Shown here: piece by piece, positions 15,175 to 23,850 of the stretch
How positions within the stretch are numbered: the stretch's first letter is position 1
Layout: the number at the start of each line of letters is the position of its first letter
NCBI RefSeq assembly: GCF_900187395.1
Contig: NZ_FYEZ01000001.1
Coordinates: forward strand, 1,240,001 to 1,304,000
DNA: 64,000 nucleotides
Origin: Kytococcus aerolatus
GTDB lineage: Bacteria; Actinomycetota; Actinomycetes; Actinomycetales; Dermatophilaceae
Direction: 5' to 3'
Position numbers and translations under genes: made by a program
The notes under the pieces: generated by a model
The model's database searches: none
Told to the model about the DNA's origin: nothing
The model's input: the letters and a program-made list of their open reading frames with translations, nothing else

Positions 15175-16983
15175 ATGGCCTTGGACCCCAGCAGCCTCTC
15201 CACACAAGAACTCGTCGACCACGTACGCCGAGTGGGAGGCGAGCCGTCCACCGTCGAACTGAAGGCCGCCGCCGGGGGCCTTCCGAAGAGCACCTCCGAG
15301 ACCATCAGTGCCTTCGCCAACGCGCGAGGGGGCACGATTCTTCTGGGGCTGGACGATCTGGCACAACCTGTCGACATCGACGCCGACGGCCTGCGGGATG
15401 CGCTGGCGGGGATGGCGTCCGACAAGATGCAGCCCCCAGTCCGTGCCGAGGTGGAGATCGACGTCGTGGATGGCGACCGCCGGGTGGTGCGCATGGACGT
15501 CTCAGAGGCCCGGATGGAGGACAAGCCCGTCTACGTGGCCGCCCGCGGCCAGTACGGAGGCTCCTTCGCCCGAGGTGGTGACGGCGACCGGCGCCTCACG
15601 GGGTACGAGGTGAACCGTTTGGTCGAGAACAGGACGCAGCCCACGCACGATCGCTGCATCGTGTCGGAAGCGACACCTGACGACCTGGACCCCGATCTCA
15701 TCCGCCCCTACTTGGAACGGCTGCGCCTCACCAACCCCAGGACCTTCTCCGCTCTCGAGGACGACCAAGCCCTCCGCAGCACCGGTGTTCTCCGGGAGCA
15801 CGGGGGCACCCTCGCCCCGACGCTTGCCGGCCTCCTCACGTTCGGCCACCACCCGCAACAGTTCCTGCCCCAGCTCTTCATCTCCGTCGTGGTGCACCCG
15901 GGCACCGAGGTGGGAGAACTCAGCCCCAGAGGTGAGCGATTCCTCGACAACCGGCAGATCGACGGGCCCGTCCCGGTCATGGCTGCCGAGGCGATGAACA
16001 CCATCACCCGTCACATGGCCAGAGCCGCTGTGATGCGCGACGGCCAGAGGACGGAGCGCTTCGAGTATCCCCTCGAGGTGGTCCGCGAGCTCATCGCGAA
16101 CGCGCTGATGCATCGTGACTACTCCCCCGAGTCCGTCGGGGCCCAGGTGCAGGTTGAGCTGTTCCCCGATCGACTTGTCGTCCGGAGTCCGGGCGGTGTG
16201 TACGGGCCGGTCGACCCTCAGGAGTTCGGGGCACCGGATGTCTCGTCGAGTCGCAACGCCCTGCTGGCCAAGATGCTCTCGGAGACACGGCTGCCAGGTT
16301 CCCAGTTCATGGTGGCCGAGAATCGCGGCTCCGGGATCCCGACGATCATGCGAGCACTGAGTGCCGCCGGGATGGCACCGCCGACCTTCGCCGTGGACCT
16401 CCGGAAGGTGGAGGTGACCGTCCCGCACCACGCACTGCTGAACCACGAGGTCCTGGGGTGGATCCGTTCACTGGGGCACGAGGGGTTGACCGATGCACAG
16501 GTGCAGGCCCTCGCCCTCCTGCACGAGGGCACACCCGTGAGGAACCAGACCCTGCAGGGATGGGGCCTGCACCCAGCGGACGCCACACGTGAACTCACCG
16601 ACCTCGTACGGCGGGGGGCCGCTGAGAAGGTGGGCGATCGACGCCATGCCACCTATCGGCTGGCGATGACGGAGCCGAGTCCTCCTCAGCCGACGCTGAA
16701 CCTGACCTTCGACAACGCACCGCGGACGGGCGGCCAGCTGGATGCGCAGAAGCCGGGGGCGGATGCTCGCCAGCAGGAGATCCTCAGGCTGCTCGCGCAG
16801 AACGGTGAGATGTCTGCGAAGCAGCTCACAGATTCAGTCGAGGTGGGGTATCGCGCCACCCTCAACGCGATCAACGACTTGATCCGCGTGGGGAAGGTGG
16901 AGGGCACGGCGCCCCCACGCAGCCGCAACCGCGCCTACCGCCTCGCTGGGCGCGAGGATCCTGACCCCGATGGCGACGACTGA
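15175..16983 (+). CDS. AlbA_2/Schlafen-like and HATPase_c_4 domain regulator (RecG-related type)
   Basis: The product is 602 residues. An AlbA_2 (Schlafen-like DNA-binding) domain covers about residues 22-145 (STVELKAAAG and SAFANARGGTILLGL), a GHKL-type ATPase-like segment follows with ELIANALMHRDY at about 304-315 and NRGSGIPTIMRAL, and a winged-helix segment lies near the C-terminus (EILRLLAQNGEMSAKQL). Such proteins are often misnamed RecG-related helicases; no helicase motif is present. A role as an autoregulated transcription factor or defence regulator is inferred. Its ATG touches a 24-bp perfect inverted repeat. It follows the YefM/YoeB pair by 105 bp. Confidence 0.85.
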   Translation: MALDPSSLSTQELVDHVRRVGGEPSTVELKAAAGGLPKSTSETISAFANARGGTILLGLDDLAQPVDIDADGLRDALAGMASDKMQPPVRAEVEIDVVDGDRRVVRMDVSEARMEDKPVYVAARGQYGGSFARGGDGDRRLTGYEVNRLVENRTQPTHDRCIVSEATPDDLDPDLIRPYLERLRLTNPRTFSALEDDQALRSTGVLREHGGTLAPTLAGLLTFGHHPQQFLPQLFISVVVHPGTEVGELSPRGERFLDNRQIDGPVPVMAAEAMNTITRHMARAAVMRDGQRTERFEYPLEVVRELIANALMHRDYSPESVGAQVQVELFPDRLVVRSPGGVYGPVDPQEFGAPDVSSSRNALLAKMLSETRLPGSQFMVAENRGSGIPTIMRALSAAGMAPPTFAVDLRKVEVTVPHHALLNHEVLGWIRSLGHEGLTDAQVQALALLHEGTPVRNQTLQGWGLHPADATRELTDLVRRGAAEKVGDRRHATYRLAMTEPSPPQPTLNLTFDNAPRTGGQLDAQKPGADARQQEILRLLAQNGEMSAKQLTDSVEVGYRATLNAINDLIRVGKVEGTAPPRSRNRAYRLAGREDPDPDGDD

Positions 16984-17067
16984 TCCTCCAGCGATCTCCT
17001 CGAGGGCAGAGCTCGGACACAGGACGCGAGCGAGAGGGCGGCCGCAACCCTAGGGATCGGCCTGCAT

Positions 17068-17517
17068 CAGTGGAACTGACTCTCTCGAGAGAAGTCTCTC
17101 GACGACATCAGCGCCCCACCCCTCTGACCCTCAGGGAAGCAAGGTCCCCTGGTGAGAGACCTGCTGCCAGCCGTGCCCACCACGACGCCACAAGGAGGTA
17201 TGTCGGGCACGTCGCCCTGCCTGATCGGAGTCCCAGAAGACCTGGATCAGATCCGGGGCCAGAGTTCTCGCCTCGAGGTAGCTCATCTCGATGGGAGCAC
17301 CGTCAGGATCGGAGGATTCCTGAGCAAGGAGGTCCAGAATCGCCGCCCGGTCCCATCGCCTTCCGGAGGCCCCGATCTCGACGAAGTCGGGTGAGAAAAG
17401 CTCAGCCAGGCGACGGGCATCACCTCGCACGGAAGGACGCTGCAGCTCTCGCTCCAGTTCGAGCACATCATTGAGGTCCTGAGCCGTCATGGTGGGATTC
17501 TCCCCCCCCCAACCTGC
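17068..17517. repeat. Copy B of the ~440-bp direct duplication
   Basis: This is the direct repeat of 1-443 including the DUF4440 gene. Together the copies bracket about 17 kb of accessory genes. The start of homology follows GCCTGCAT at about 17060-17067. Confidence 0.85.
17131..17490 (-). CDS. NTF2-like (DUF4440) family protein, copy B
   Basis: The 119-residue paralogue of the gene at 64-423 is about 80% identical by eye and has no frameshift. The same conserved MTAQDLNDVLELERELQ start, FVEIGASGRRWDRAAIL core and QVFWDSDQ strand are present. Unlike copy A it has no GNAT gene upstream; an AraC gene is divergent. A 9-base C-run sits 12 bases ahead of the ATG. The function of DUF4440 proteins is not defined. 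Confidence 0.75.
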   Translation of the reverse strand: MTAQDLNDVLELERELQRPSVRGDARRLAELFSPDFVEIGASGRRWDRAAILDLLAQESSDPDGAPIEMSYLEARTLAPDLIQVFWDSDQAGRRARHTSLWRRGGHGWQQVSHQGTLLP

Positions 17518-17548
17518 GGCAGCCCCCAGCGCAGAGGAGCGGGATGGC

Positions 17549-17554
17549 TAGGCT
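17549..17554 (+). promoter_or_regulatory. -10 element of a leaderless araC-like promoter
   Basis: TAGGCT ends six bases before ATG 17561. Confidence 0.6.
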
Positions 17555-17560
17555 CGACGC

Positions 17561-18367
17561 ATGGACGGTGCCCTACGGCCGCTTCACCCAGCCCTGCGCG
17601 ACTGCCTCGCCGTGCCGCTGGTGGCCTACGACGTCAAGCTCCCGATCAATGCCGTCCACATCGGGGAACCGAGCACCGCTGCGACAGTGATCATCGCGGT
17701 GGACGAGCCACTCGACCTCGGCTGGCTCGACGATCCAAACCGCTCCACGGCTCGCTGGTGCTCCCTCTCGGGCCTCCACCTGCGCCCGGCACTCATCCAC
17801 ACGCACGGTCTCCAGCGGGGCATCCATCTGGCCGTCACATCCGTGGGCTGCCGGGCCCTCTTCGGACTGCCGATCGGTGCCGTGGCCGGGCACAGCGTCG
17901 ACATGACCGACCTGCCCCGGGGGCTGACGGCCGCCGAGCACGAGGCCATCGTCAGCCGCGCCTCGTGGAATGACCGGCTGGCGGCCCTGGAGGGGCTGCT
18001 CCTGGCCCGGCTGGAACGACAGTCACCCGCGCCCGATGTGGTGGCCGCGTGGGCCCTGCTGGGCCGCGGAGTCCCGGTGGCCCGGGTGGCGGACGAGGTG
18101 GGCTGGTCGCGGCGCCACCTGAGCAACCGGGTGCGCGCCGAGTTCGGGATCTCACCGAAGGAGGTCAGCCGGCTGGCCCGATTCGAGCGCGCCCGGTCGC
18201 TCGTGAGCAACGGGATGACGCTGGCCGACGCCGCCCACACCTGCGGCTACGCCGACCAGTCGCACCTGTCGCGAGAGTGGAAGGACTTCGCCGGGCGGAG
18301 CCCCACGGCATCAACCGAGGAGTTCCCAAACCTTCATGACCTGGTCCTCGCCCCCGCGCAAGACTGA
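17561..18367 (+). CDS. AraC-family transcriptional regulator
   Basis: The product is 268 residues. The N-terminal part (about 1-160) is a ligand or dimerisation domain without a recognisable cupin motif. The C-terminal part has two AraC helix-turn-helix units: VARVADEVGWSRRHLSNRVR (about 183-202) and LADAAHTCGYADQSHLSREW (about 230-249). Only four bases separate it from the downstream VOC gene, so the two are probably co-transcribed; AraC/VOC pairs of this kind are common in actinobacteria. Probably leaderless. Confidence 0.9.
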   Translation: MDGALRPLHPALRDCLAVPLVAYDVKLPINAVHIGEPSTAATVIIAVDEPLDLGWLDDPNRSTARWCSLSGLHLRPALIHTHGLQRGIHLAVTSVGCRALFGLPIGAVAGHSVDMTDLPRGLTAAEHEAIVSRASWNDRLAALEGLLLARLERQSPAPDVVAAWALLGRGVPVARVADEVGWSRRHLSNRVRAEFGISPKEVSRLARFERARSLVSNGMTLADAAHTCGYADQSHLSREWKDFAGRSPTASTEEFPNLHDLVLAPAQD

Positions 18368-18371
18368 CGCC

Positions 18372-18776
18372 ATGACCACCACTCCGCTGCTGTTCCACTC
18401 CCTGACCTACGCCGATGCCGACCGCGGGCTGGCCTTCCTGTCCGCGCTGGGCTTCGCCGAGGTCCTCGTCGTGCGCAACGAGGCCGACCCCGCCATCGTC
18501 GAGCACGCCCAGCTGGCCTGGCGTGAGCGCGGCGGCGTCATGCTCGGCTCAGTGAGGCCGAACAACCCGCACGCGCAACCGAGCGTGGCCGGGCAGGCTC
18601 GTTGCTACCTCGTGGTCCCCAAGGACGCCGACGTGGACGCGACCCATGCCAACGCGATGGCCGCCGGTGGCACCAGCATCGAGGAACCCTCCGACCAGCC
18701 CTACGGCGGCCGGGTGGCCACCGTCGCCGACCCCGAGGGCAACCACTGGTCGTTCGGCTCCTACACAGGAGAGTGA
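18372..18776 (+). CDS. VOC-family (glyoxalase/bleomycin resistance-like) protein
   Basis: The product is 134 residues with a single VOC module (FHSLTYADADRGLAFLSALGF at the start, VATVADPEGNHWSFGSYTGE at the end). The ATG at 18372 follows the AraC stop by four bases. It resembles PhnB/glyoxalase-like proteins of unknown substrate. The regulator just upstream is its likely controller. Confidence 0.87.
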   Translation: MTTTPLLFHSLTYADADRGLAFLSALGFAEVLVVRNEADPAIVEHAQLAWRERGGVMLGSVRPNNPHAQPSVAGQARCYLVVPKDADVDATHANAMAAGGTSIEEPSDQPYGGRVATVADPEGNHWSFGSYTGE

Positions 18777-18869
18777 CGCGCCGCAGGTGCCCCGTGCGCT
18801 GAGAGACTGCAGCTCCTGCACCACACCGAACCGTCAATATGGTGGAGACCCGCCATCGGGGCCCGGGCA

Positions 18870-19226
18870 TCACTTCAGGATGCAGAACTCGTTGCTCTCG
18901 GGATCGGCCAGCACCGCCCAGCCGAGGTCATGGCGTCGGTCGTCGACGAGCTCGGCACCGAGCTCGAGGGCGCGCGCGACCTGCTCATCCCGGGTGGAGT
19001 TCTCGGGAACCAGGTCCATGTGGGCGCGGTTCTTCACCTTCTTGGCGTCCGGCACCTTGAGGAACAGGACCGTGTACCCGTCGGGGCTGACCAGGTAGCA
19101 CTCGTCGGAGCCGGGCTCGTAGCAGGCGGGCTCCTGGATGTCCCACCCGAGCAGGTGCCGCCAGAACTCGGCGACGGCGTACGGATCCAAGGCGTCCCAG
19201 GTGGTGTGGGAGAGGCGGAGCGACAT
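18870..19226 (-). CDS. VOC-family protein
   Basis: The product is 118 residues. The opening LSHTTWDALDPYAVAEFWRH and the end DLGWAVLADPESNEFCILK are typical of actinobacterial VOC proteins with a D-P-E-G/S-N-E-F-C metal-site strand. The substrate is unknown. It is divergent from the CGNR gene at 19394, and the three TGTGAG-type half-sites between them may control both. Confidence 0.87.
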   Translation of the reverse strand: MSLRLSHTTWDALDPYAVAEFWRHLLGWDIQEPACYEPGSDECYLVSPDGYTVLFLKVPDAKKVKNRAHMDLVPENSTRDEQVARALELGAELVDDRRHDLGWAVLADPESNEFCILK

Positions 19227-19307
19227 GGGCGGGTCTCCATTTCATCGATCAGACGGCGGGCTCGTCGGGTGTGGTGAGCCGACAGGCGCAGACCCACCGA
19301 CACTCCC

Positions 19308-19361
19308 CTCACAGATGATGAGGCGATTACCTGTGAGATTGAAGCAGTGCGAGGTCTCACA
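19308..19361. promoter_or_regulatory. Cluster of TGTGAG half-sites upstream of the CGNR gene
   Basis: CTCACAG (19308-19314), CTGTGAG (19331-19337, overlapping TGTGAGA) and TCTCACA (19355-19361) form two nested inverted repeats sharing the middle half-site, centre-to-centre about 23 bp each. They lie in the gap between divergent VOC and CGNR genes. The binding protein is unknown; the CGNR protein itself is a candidate. Confidence 0.55.
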
Positions 19362-19393
19362 TGCAACACTCCGATCACACATGAGGAGGTGGG

Positions 19394-19996
19394 ATGGCGG
19401 CGTTCAGCCACATCTCAGGGGATCGGATGTTGGATCTGATCAACACGGTCGAGTGGCGCCTGGGCGGACCAGACCGCGAGGAGGACCTCACCTCCTACGA
19501 GCTCGTCCTCGCCTGGTGCCGTGAGTCCGACCTGCTGGACTCCGCGGAAGAGGCCCGGCTCGGTGAGCTGGCCGCTCGCGACGCACGGACGGCCGCGGCT
19601 GAACGGGACCGCGTCATCGCTCTGCGCGAGAGCACCTATGCGGCCCTGTTCGAAACCAGCGACGAGGGAGCCAGGACCCTCGCGGACGCGTATCGCGACG
19701 CGGTGGCCACCGCCGAGCTGGTCCGTGTGGGTGACGCCTGGCAGTGGACGGACAGCCACCTGACGCTGGCGACCCCGCGCCACCGGATCACCCGTGGGTT
19801 GGTCGAGCTGATGGGGCGGGACGACCTCGATCGCCTCCACCAGTGCGAGGACGCCGCGTGCGGGTGGGTCTATCTCGACACCTCACCGCGCCGCAACAGG
19901 CGCTGGTGCGTCACGAGTGACTGCGGCGACCGCAACCGATCCCGCGCCTACTACGCCCGCCAGAAGGCCCGGCGCACGGCACCAAAGAGCACGTGA
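19394..19996 (+). CDS. CGNR zinc-finger, ABATE-domain regulator-like protein
   Basis: The product is 200 residues. The N-terminal ABATE-like helical region (DRMLDLINTVEWRLGG) is followed by a C-terminal CGNR zinc finger: CEDAACGWVYLD, then RRWCVTSDCGDRNR, with four Cys in the usual order and CGDR at the name-giving motif. The family is thought to consist of stress-related transcription regulators. The ATG at 19394 has GAGGAGG upstream. Half-site repeats upstream suggest control at its own promoter. Confidence 0.88.
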   Translation: MAAFSHISGDRMLDLINTVEWRLGGPDREEDLTSYELVLAWCRESDLLDSAEEARLGELAARDARTAAAERDRVIALRESTYAALFETSDEGARTLADAYRDAVATAELVRVGDAWQWTDSHLTLATPRHRITRGLVELMGRDDLDRLHQCEDAACGWVYLDTSPRRNRRWCVTSDCGDRNRSRAYYARQKARRTAPKST

Positions 19997-20061
19997 CGCC
20001 CCCGGGGCCAACGCACGGCGGACCCGCCCCCACCGACCAGGCAACCGGACTGCCCGGTCAG

Positions 20062-20793
20062 TCACTCCCGCATGCGCTGCGCAGCCTCACGCACCAGCTC
20101 GCCATTGCCCTCGGCCGGCGACCCGTCCGGCACGCGCAGGGTGTCCTCCAGCCCGACGCGGGTGTCGAGGCCCTCCCTCAGTGCGAGGTCGATCGCCGGC
20201 CAGGTGCTGGCCTCCTCGCCGTGGAGGAGCACCGGCAGGTGGGGTGCCGCATCACTCACGCCGGCCAGCAGAGGTCGGGCCAGGCGTTCCACGTGGAATC
20301 CCAGATCATCGGTGGGCACGTCCGGCAGCTCGATCAGCACACGCAGGCACGTATCCCGGTGCGGCGAGCGCGCCCACCGCTCGAGTCCCTCGGGGTTCCA
20401 CACCCCCGCCTCCACGCCGATGCCGGCGTCCAGCAGGGCACCCGCCACGGCGTCGGCGCCCTCCTCGTGCCAGTTCACCGAGGCGAAGTCCGGACGCACC
20501 GCCCACGCGGCCACGGCGGCCACCCGGGTGCTCACGTCCGGCAGGGCCCACGCGCCGGTCGTCACTCCGACCGGCACCTCCGGGCAGACCGCGCGCACCG
20601 CGTCGAGCACCCGCGCCACGTCGTCGACCGCCAGACTGTCGCGGCCCGCAGCGTCCTTGGCGTGCACGTGCAGGGCCCCGGCGCCGGCATCCACCGCGGC
20701 GCGGGCCTCGGCAGCGATGACACGGACGTCCACGGACAGGCGCGGGTGCTCGTCGACGTCGCGGGCGCCGTTGAGGCAGGCCTTGAACAACAT
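20062..20793 (-). CDS. 3-keto-5-aminohexanoate cleavage enzyme-like protein (BKACE, DUF849)
   Basis: The product is 243 residues with a TIM-barrel of the BKACE family, which condenses beta-keto acids with acetyl-CoA to give acetoacetate and a CoA ester. Key parts are MLFKACLNGARD near the start, the metal-site HVHAKDAAGRDSL, VPVGVTTGAW, and VGLEDTL with the catalytic-type Glu-Asp near the end. It is somewhat shorter than the usual 270-310 residues. The ATG at 20793 has TACGGT six bases upstream, so it is probably leaderless. The substrate is unknown. Confidence 0.85.
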   Translation of the reverse strand: MLFKACLNGARDVDEHPRLSVDVRVIAAEARAAVDAGAGALHVHAKDAAGRDSLAVDDVARVLDAVRAVCPEVPVGVTTGAWALPDVSTRVAAVAAWAVRPDFASVNWHEEGADAVAGALLDAGIGVEAGVWNPEGLERWARSPHRDTCLRVLIELPDVPTDDLGFHVERLARPLLAGVSDAAPHLPVLLHGEEASTWPAIDLALREGLDTRVGLEDTLRVPDGSPAEGNGELVREAAQRMRE

Positions 20794-20799
20794 GTCGCC

Positions 20800-20805
20800 A
20801 CCGTA
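20800..20805 (-). promoter_or_regulatory. -10 element of a leaderless promoter (BKACE gene)
   Basis: On the minus strand TACGGT ends six bases before ATG 20793. Confidence 0.6.
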
Positions 20806-20894
20806 GGAGGCCGCACCGACAGGAAGCCCGCACCACCATCCACAGCCACACCGTGAGCACGTTGCGTTTTTGGTGTTTCCGCCACCTTTGCCCC

Positions 20895-21389
20895 ATGGAG
20901 ACCACGCTGCTGAAGACCGGACGCGTCGCCGAGATCCTTGGCGTCTCGCGGCAGCACGTCGTGGACCTGTGCGACCGGGGCGACCTGCCGAGCATCCGCA
21001 TCGGCGCGCACCGGCGCGTCCGCCAGTCGGACCTCGAGGAGCTGCTCGCAGCCCGCACCCTCACCCGCGAGGAGCACAAGCTCCTGTGGCTGCACCAGGC
21101 GATGCTCGGCCACCTCCTCACCCGACCCGACGAGGTGCTCCAGACGGCCCGCGACAACATCCACCGCTGGCTCCCCCAACACCGCGAGGACGGTATGACG
21201 GCCGCCTACCTGCGCGACTGGCAACGTCTCCTCGACAGCGGCGTCGATGCCGTGCGGACCATCCTCTGCAGCACCAGCCCCCGCGCCTGCGAGCTGCGTC
21301 AGAACTCGCCCTTCGCCGGGGTCCTGAGCCCCGCCGAGCGCACCGCCGCGCTGCGGGCCTTCCGCGCAACCCACCCGGAAGCAGCGTGA
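20895..21389 (+). CDS. Excisionase-like helix-turn-helix protein, probable orphan antitoxin
   Basis: The product is 164 residues. An HTH_17 (excisionase/MerR-like) domain occupies about residues 3-52 (TGRVAEILGVSRQHVVDLCD, then IGAHRRVRQSDLEEL), followed by a helical region and a conserved-looking tail (SPFAGVLSPAERTAALRAFR). Similar proteins in actinobacteria precede a nucleotidyltransferase-like partner in AbiE-type pairs (from memory of such pairs). Here the stop overlaps GTG 21386 (GTGA), which opens MNRQQLAQ, but that frame quickly loses any domain character. The partner appears deleted. ATG 20895 is preferred to GTG 20853. Confidence 0.75.
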   Translation: METTLLKTGRVAEILGVSRQHVVDLCDRGDLPSIRIGAHRRVRQSDLEELLAARTLTREEHKLLWLHQAMLGHLLTRPDEVLQTARDNIHRWLPQHREDGMTAAYLRDWQRLLDSGVDAVRTILCSTSPRACELRQNSPFAGVLSPAERTAALRAFRATHPEAA

Positions 21390-21636
21390 ACCGGCAACAG
21401 CTCGCGCAGCCTCTGCTTCTCGAGCCCCTCGACCTGCGCGTGGCGGAGCTGATGGCCGGCCGCGCCCAGGACGCGGCATGCGTGGGGCGCTCCTGCCGGC
21501 CGGGCTGGCCCAACCACGAGCCTCGCGACGCGAATGGACGAGCTTCCGGCCATCGCTCACCCCGTTGCCGTGAAACGCGCTCAAGGCGGTGGAGCCAAGG
21601 AGCGTACTCTTCGGGCCCCCACACCATGAGGGCGAC
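21386..21636 (+). other. Relic region after the HTH gene, no intact gene
   Basis: GTG 21386 overlaps the HTH gene stop and begins VNRQQLAQPLLL, like the first residues of a coupled partner. Beyond about ten codons the sequence gives no family signal on either strand. It is a probable deletion scar up to the LysR gene end at 21637. Confidence 0.4.
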
Positions 21637-22521
21637 TTACTCATCGTCAGCAGGGCGCTCGGGCACCCCGAGAACTCGTGCCGCCAGAGCCGGGTGGGCA
21701 GCAAGCAGGCTGGGAGGGCCCGGGGACCGGGCCACGAGGGACAAACGGATGGTTCCGGCCACCGGGGACGGCAGTACCTGATCCGTGGCGGCACCCCACC
21801 AGCGGGCCGCGAACTCGGGGACCACGGCGGGAATCCCACGATGCCGGGCGACCCGCAGTGTCGCCTCGAGAGTGAGACCCGGGCATGGTCGCGCACCGGC
21901 CTCGGAGAGCGCCGCGTGGAGCCGCTCGGCGCCCAGGTCGATGGACGAGTAGACCACCTCCCGCGCCTTCAGCCCCCTCCTCCCCCGCGGTAGGGGCCCA
22001 GCCCCCGCCGGCAGCACAAGGACGAGCGGGGAGACACCGAGCTCCGTGACCCGGACACCCCGGGGGAGCACGGACTGATCGGCGATGGTGACGATCGCCG
22101 CGTCCAGGACCCCCTGCGCGACCTCGCTGATCAGGACCGGTCCGTGGTCAACCTCCGCCTGGACCCTGATGCCCTCCAGCTCGATCTGAGCGGCAGTGAA
22201 CACCATGGGTGCCAGCGCCTGGATCGTGCCGAGGCTCACGCTGGGGGCCTCCACTGCCGCGGCGATTCGGGCGGGGACGGCCTCCAGCTCCGAGAGCAGG
22301 CGAGCCGCCTGTCGAGCCAACTCCCGCCCCGCCGGCGTCGCACGAGCCCCGGTGGTGTCCCGCTCGAACAACGTGACCCCCAGGCGCCGCTCCAGCGCGG
22401 CCAGTCGTCGAGAGGCCGAGGGCTGGGTCGTCAGCAGCTCGCGCGCAGCAGCGCCCACCGAGCCGTGCCGGGACACGGACTCGACGAGCATCAGGTCATC
22501 CACTGTGAGCCGGGGCCTCAT
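21637..22521 (-). CDS. LysR-family transcriptional regulator
   Basis: The product is 294 residues. The N-terminal winged helix reads LMLVESVSRHGSVGAAAREL and QPSASRRLAALERRLGVTLF (about residues 10-55), followed by the periplasmic-binding-like effector domain. ATG 22521 is chosen because TACGCT lies exactly six bases upstream (leaderless pattern) rather than the TTG two codons earlier. It is divergent from the MFS transporter at 22594, which it probably regulates. Confidence 0.92.
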   Translation of the reverse strand: MRPRLTVDDLMLVESVSRHGSVGAAARELLTTQPSASRRLAALERRLGVTLFERDTTGARATPAGRELARQAARLLSELEAVPARIAAAVEAPSVSLGTIQALAPMVFTAAQIELEGIRVQAEVDHGPVLISEVAQGVLDAAIVTIADQSVLPRGVRVTELGVSPLVLVLPAGAGPLPRGRRGLKAREVVYSSIDLGAERLHAALSEAGARPCPGLTLEATLRVARHRGIPAVVPEFAARWWGAATDQVLPSPVAGTIRLSLVARSPGPPSLLAAHPALAARVLGVPERPADDE

Positions 22522-22527
22522 GCTCAA

Positions 22528-22533
22528 AGCGTA
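22528..22533 (-). promoter_or_regulatory. -10 element of a leaderless lysR-like promoter
   Basis: On the minus strand TACGCT ends six bases before ATG 22521. Confidence 0.6.
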
Positions 22534-22593
22534 TGACTTGGCGGCCCCATTCAGGACCTACCCGAGCCGACGATCGACCAGGACGATCGTCTC

Positions 22594-23850
22594 GTGCGCA
22601 CCGGACTCCTCCTCATGACCGCCATCACCTTCATCACGTGGATCGGCACACGCATGACGGCCATCGCCTTGCCGCTCGTCGCCCTCGAGGAGACTGGAGA
22701 GGCTTGGGCCACGGGACTGGTGGGTGGCATGGCGGGGCTCCCGCTGCTGACGGTCGGCTGGTGGGGTCGCGGCATCCTCCAGCGCCTGACCAGCGGGGGA
22801 CCCCTGGCGGCAGTGATGGGCGTGAACGCCGTGGGGCTCGCCGTCGTCCCGGTGGTTGCCCTGCACGGACAGGTGACCTCTGCAACTTTGTGCACATCAG
22901 GCCTCATTTCCGGTGCCGCCGGCGCACTCCTCGGGCCAGCACAGCGCTCCCTCGCCTCAGACCTGGCCGATGCCCACCTAGCACAGGGAGGCCGCTCGGG
23001 ACCCGCCCAATGGCTCGCGTGGCAGGACCTGGCCCACCGGGTGTCGATGGTCTTCGCGCCTCCCTTGGGCGCGTGGGGCGTGAGTGCGCTCGGGGCCTCT
23101 TCCCTGCTGTGGTGCGAGACCGTCGTGATCGCGGCGGCAGCTCTGGCCTTCACGCTCGTCCCCGGCGCGCCGGCAACTCCCGGGGAGGACTCCGCCAACG
23201 CCTCGCCGAGCGGACCGCCGCAGCGCGCCACCTCGGCGCGCACGGTACTGAGAGCCCACCCCCAGATCGCCGCGGGAGTGCTCATGGCAGGGATCGGCGG
23301 TCTGTGCTGGTTCGGCTTCAGCCTCGGACTGGCCGTCCTGGGGGTGGATCACGGCCGCCCCGGGGCCCTCATCGCCGCCGGCATGAGCGGGTATGGAGCG
23401 GCCTCGGTGATCGCCTCGATGCTGGTTCCTCTGGTCATCGACCGGATCCCCCGGATGCCGACGATGCTCACCGCCTGGGCCATCCTCGGGTCGGTGTTCA
23501 TCGCCCTTCCACTCGTGGCACCCAGCCTCACCAGCATCGTGGCCTTGGCCGCTGTGGGCGGAGCCGCGATGCCCTGGGGGATTGCGGCCCTCAACGGCGT
23601 GATCACCGACCAGACTCGTGGCAACGAGCGCCGCGCGGCCTTCACCGCCCAGACAGTCTTCCATTCGGGGGGCACCTCGGCGGGACTCCTGGCTGGCGGC
23701 GCCCTCATCGGATGGCTTGGCGCCGGCACCACCCTGGTGCTCACCGGTGCGCTGCAGGTCCTCGTCGCTGTCGGCGGCGCTCTCTGGGCGCTCCGGACTC
23801 ACCCACGCCGGCCCTCCACCCCCTCGGCATCCAGCGGGGCACGGGTCTGA
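22594..23850 (+). CDS. MFS transporter
   Basis: The product is 418 residues with about twelve hydrophobic segments and a central loop near residue 195-215. It is the type of MFS with N-terminal ITFITWIGTRMTAIALPLVA, seen in drug or siderophore exporters; the substrate is not predictable. The GTG at 22594 is the first start in the hydrophobic frame. The divergent LysR gene is the likely regulator. Base composition is like its neighbours. Confidence 0.87.
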   Translation: MRTGLLLMTAITFITWIGTRMTAIALPLVALEETGEAWATGLVGGMAGLPLLTVGWWGRGILQRLTSGGPLAAVMGVNAVGLAVVPVVALHGQVTSATLCTSGLISGAAGALLGPAQRSLASDLADAHLAQGGRSGPAQWLAWQDLAHRVSMVFAPPLGAWGVSALGASSLLWCETVVIAAAALAFTLVPGAPATPGEDSANASPSGPPQRATSARTVLRAHPQIAAGVLMAGIGGLCWFGFSLGLAVLGVDHGRPGALIAAGMSGYGAASVIASMLVPLVIDRIPRMPTMLTAWAILGSVFIALPLVAPSLTSIVALAAVGGAAMPWGIAALNGVITDQTRGNERRAAFTAQTVFHSGGTSAGLLAGGALIGWLGAGTTLVLTGALQVLVAVGGALWALRTHPRRPSTPSASSGARV

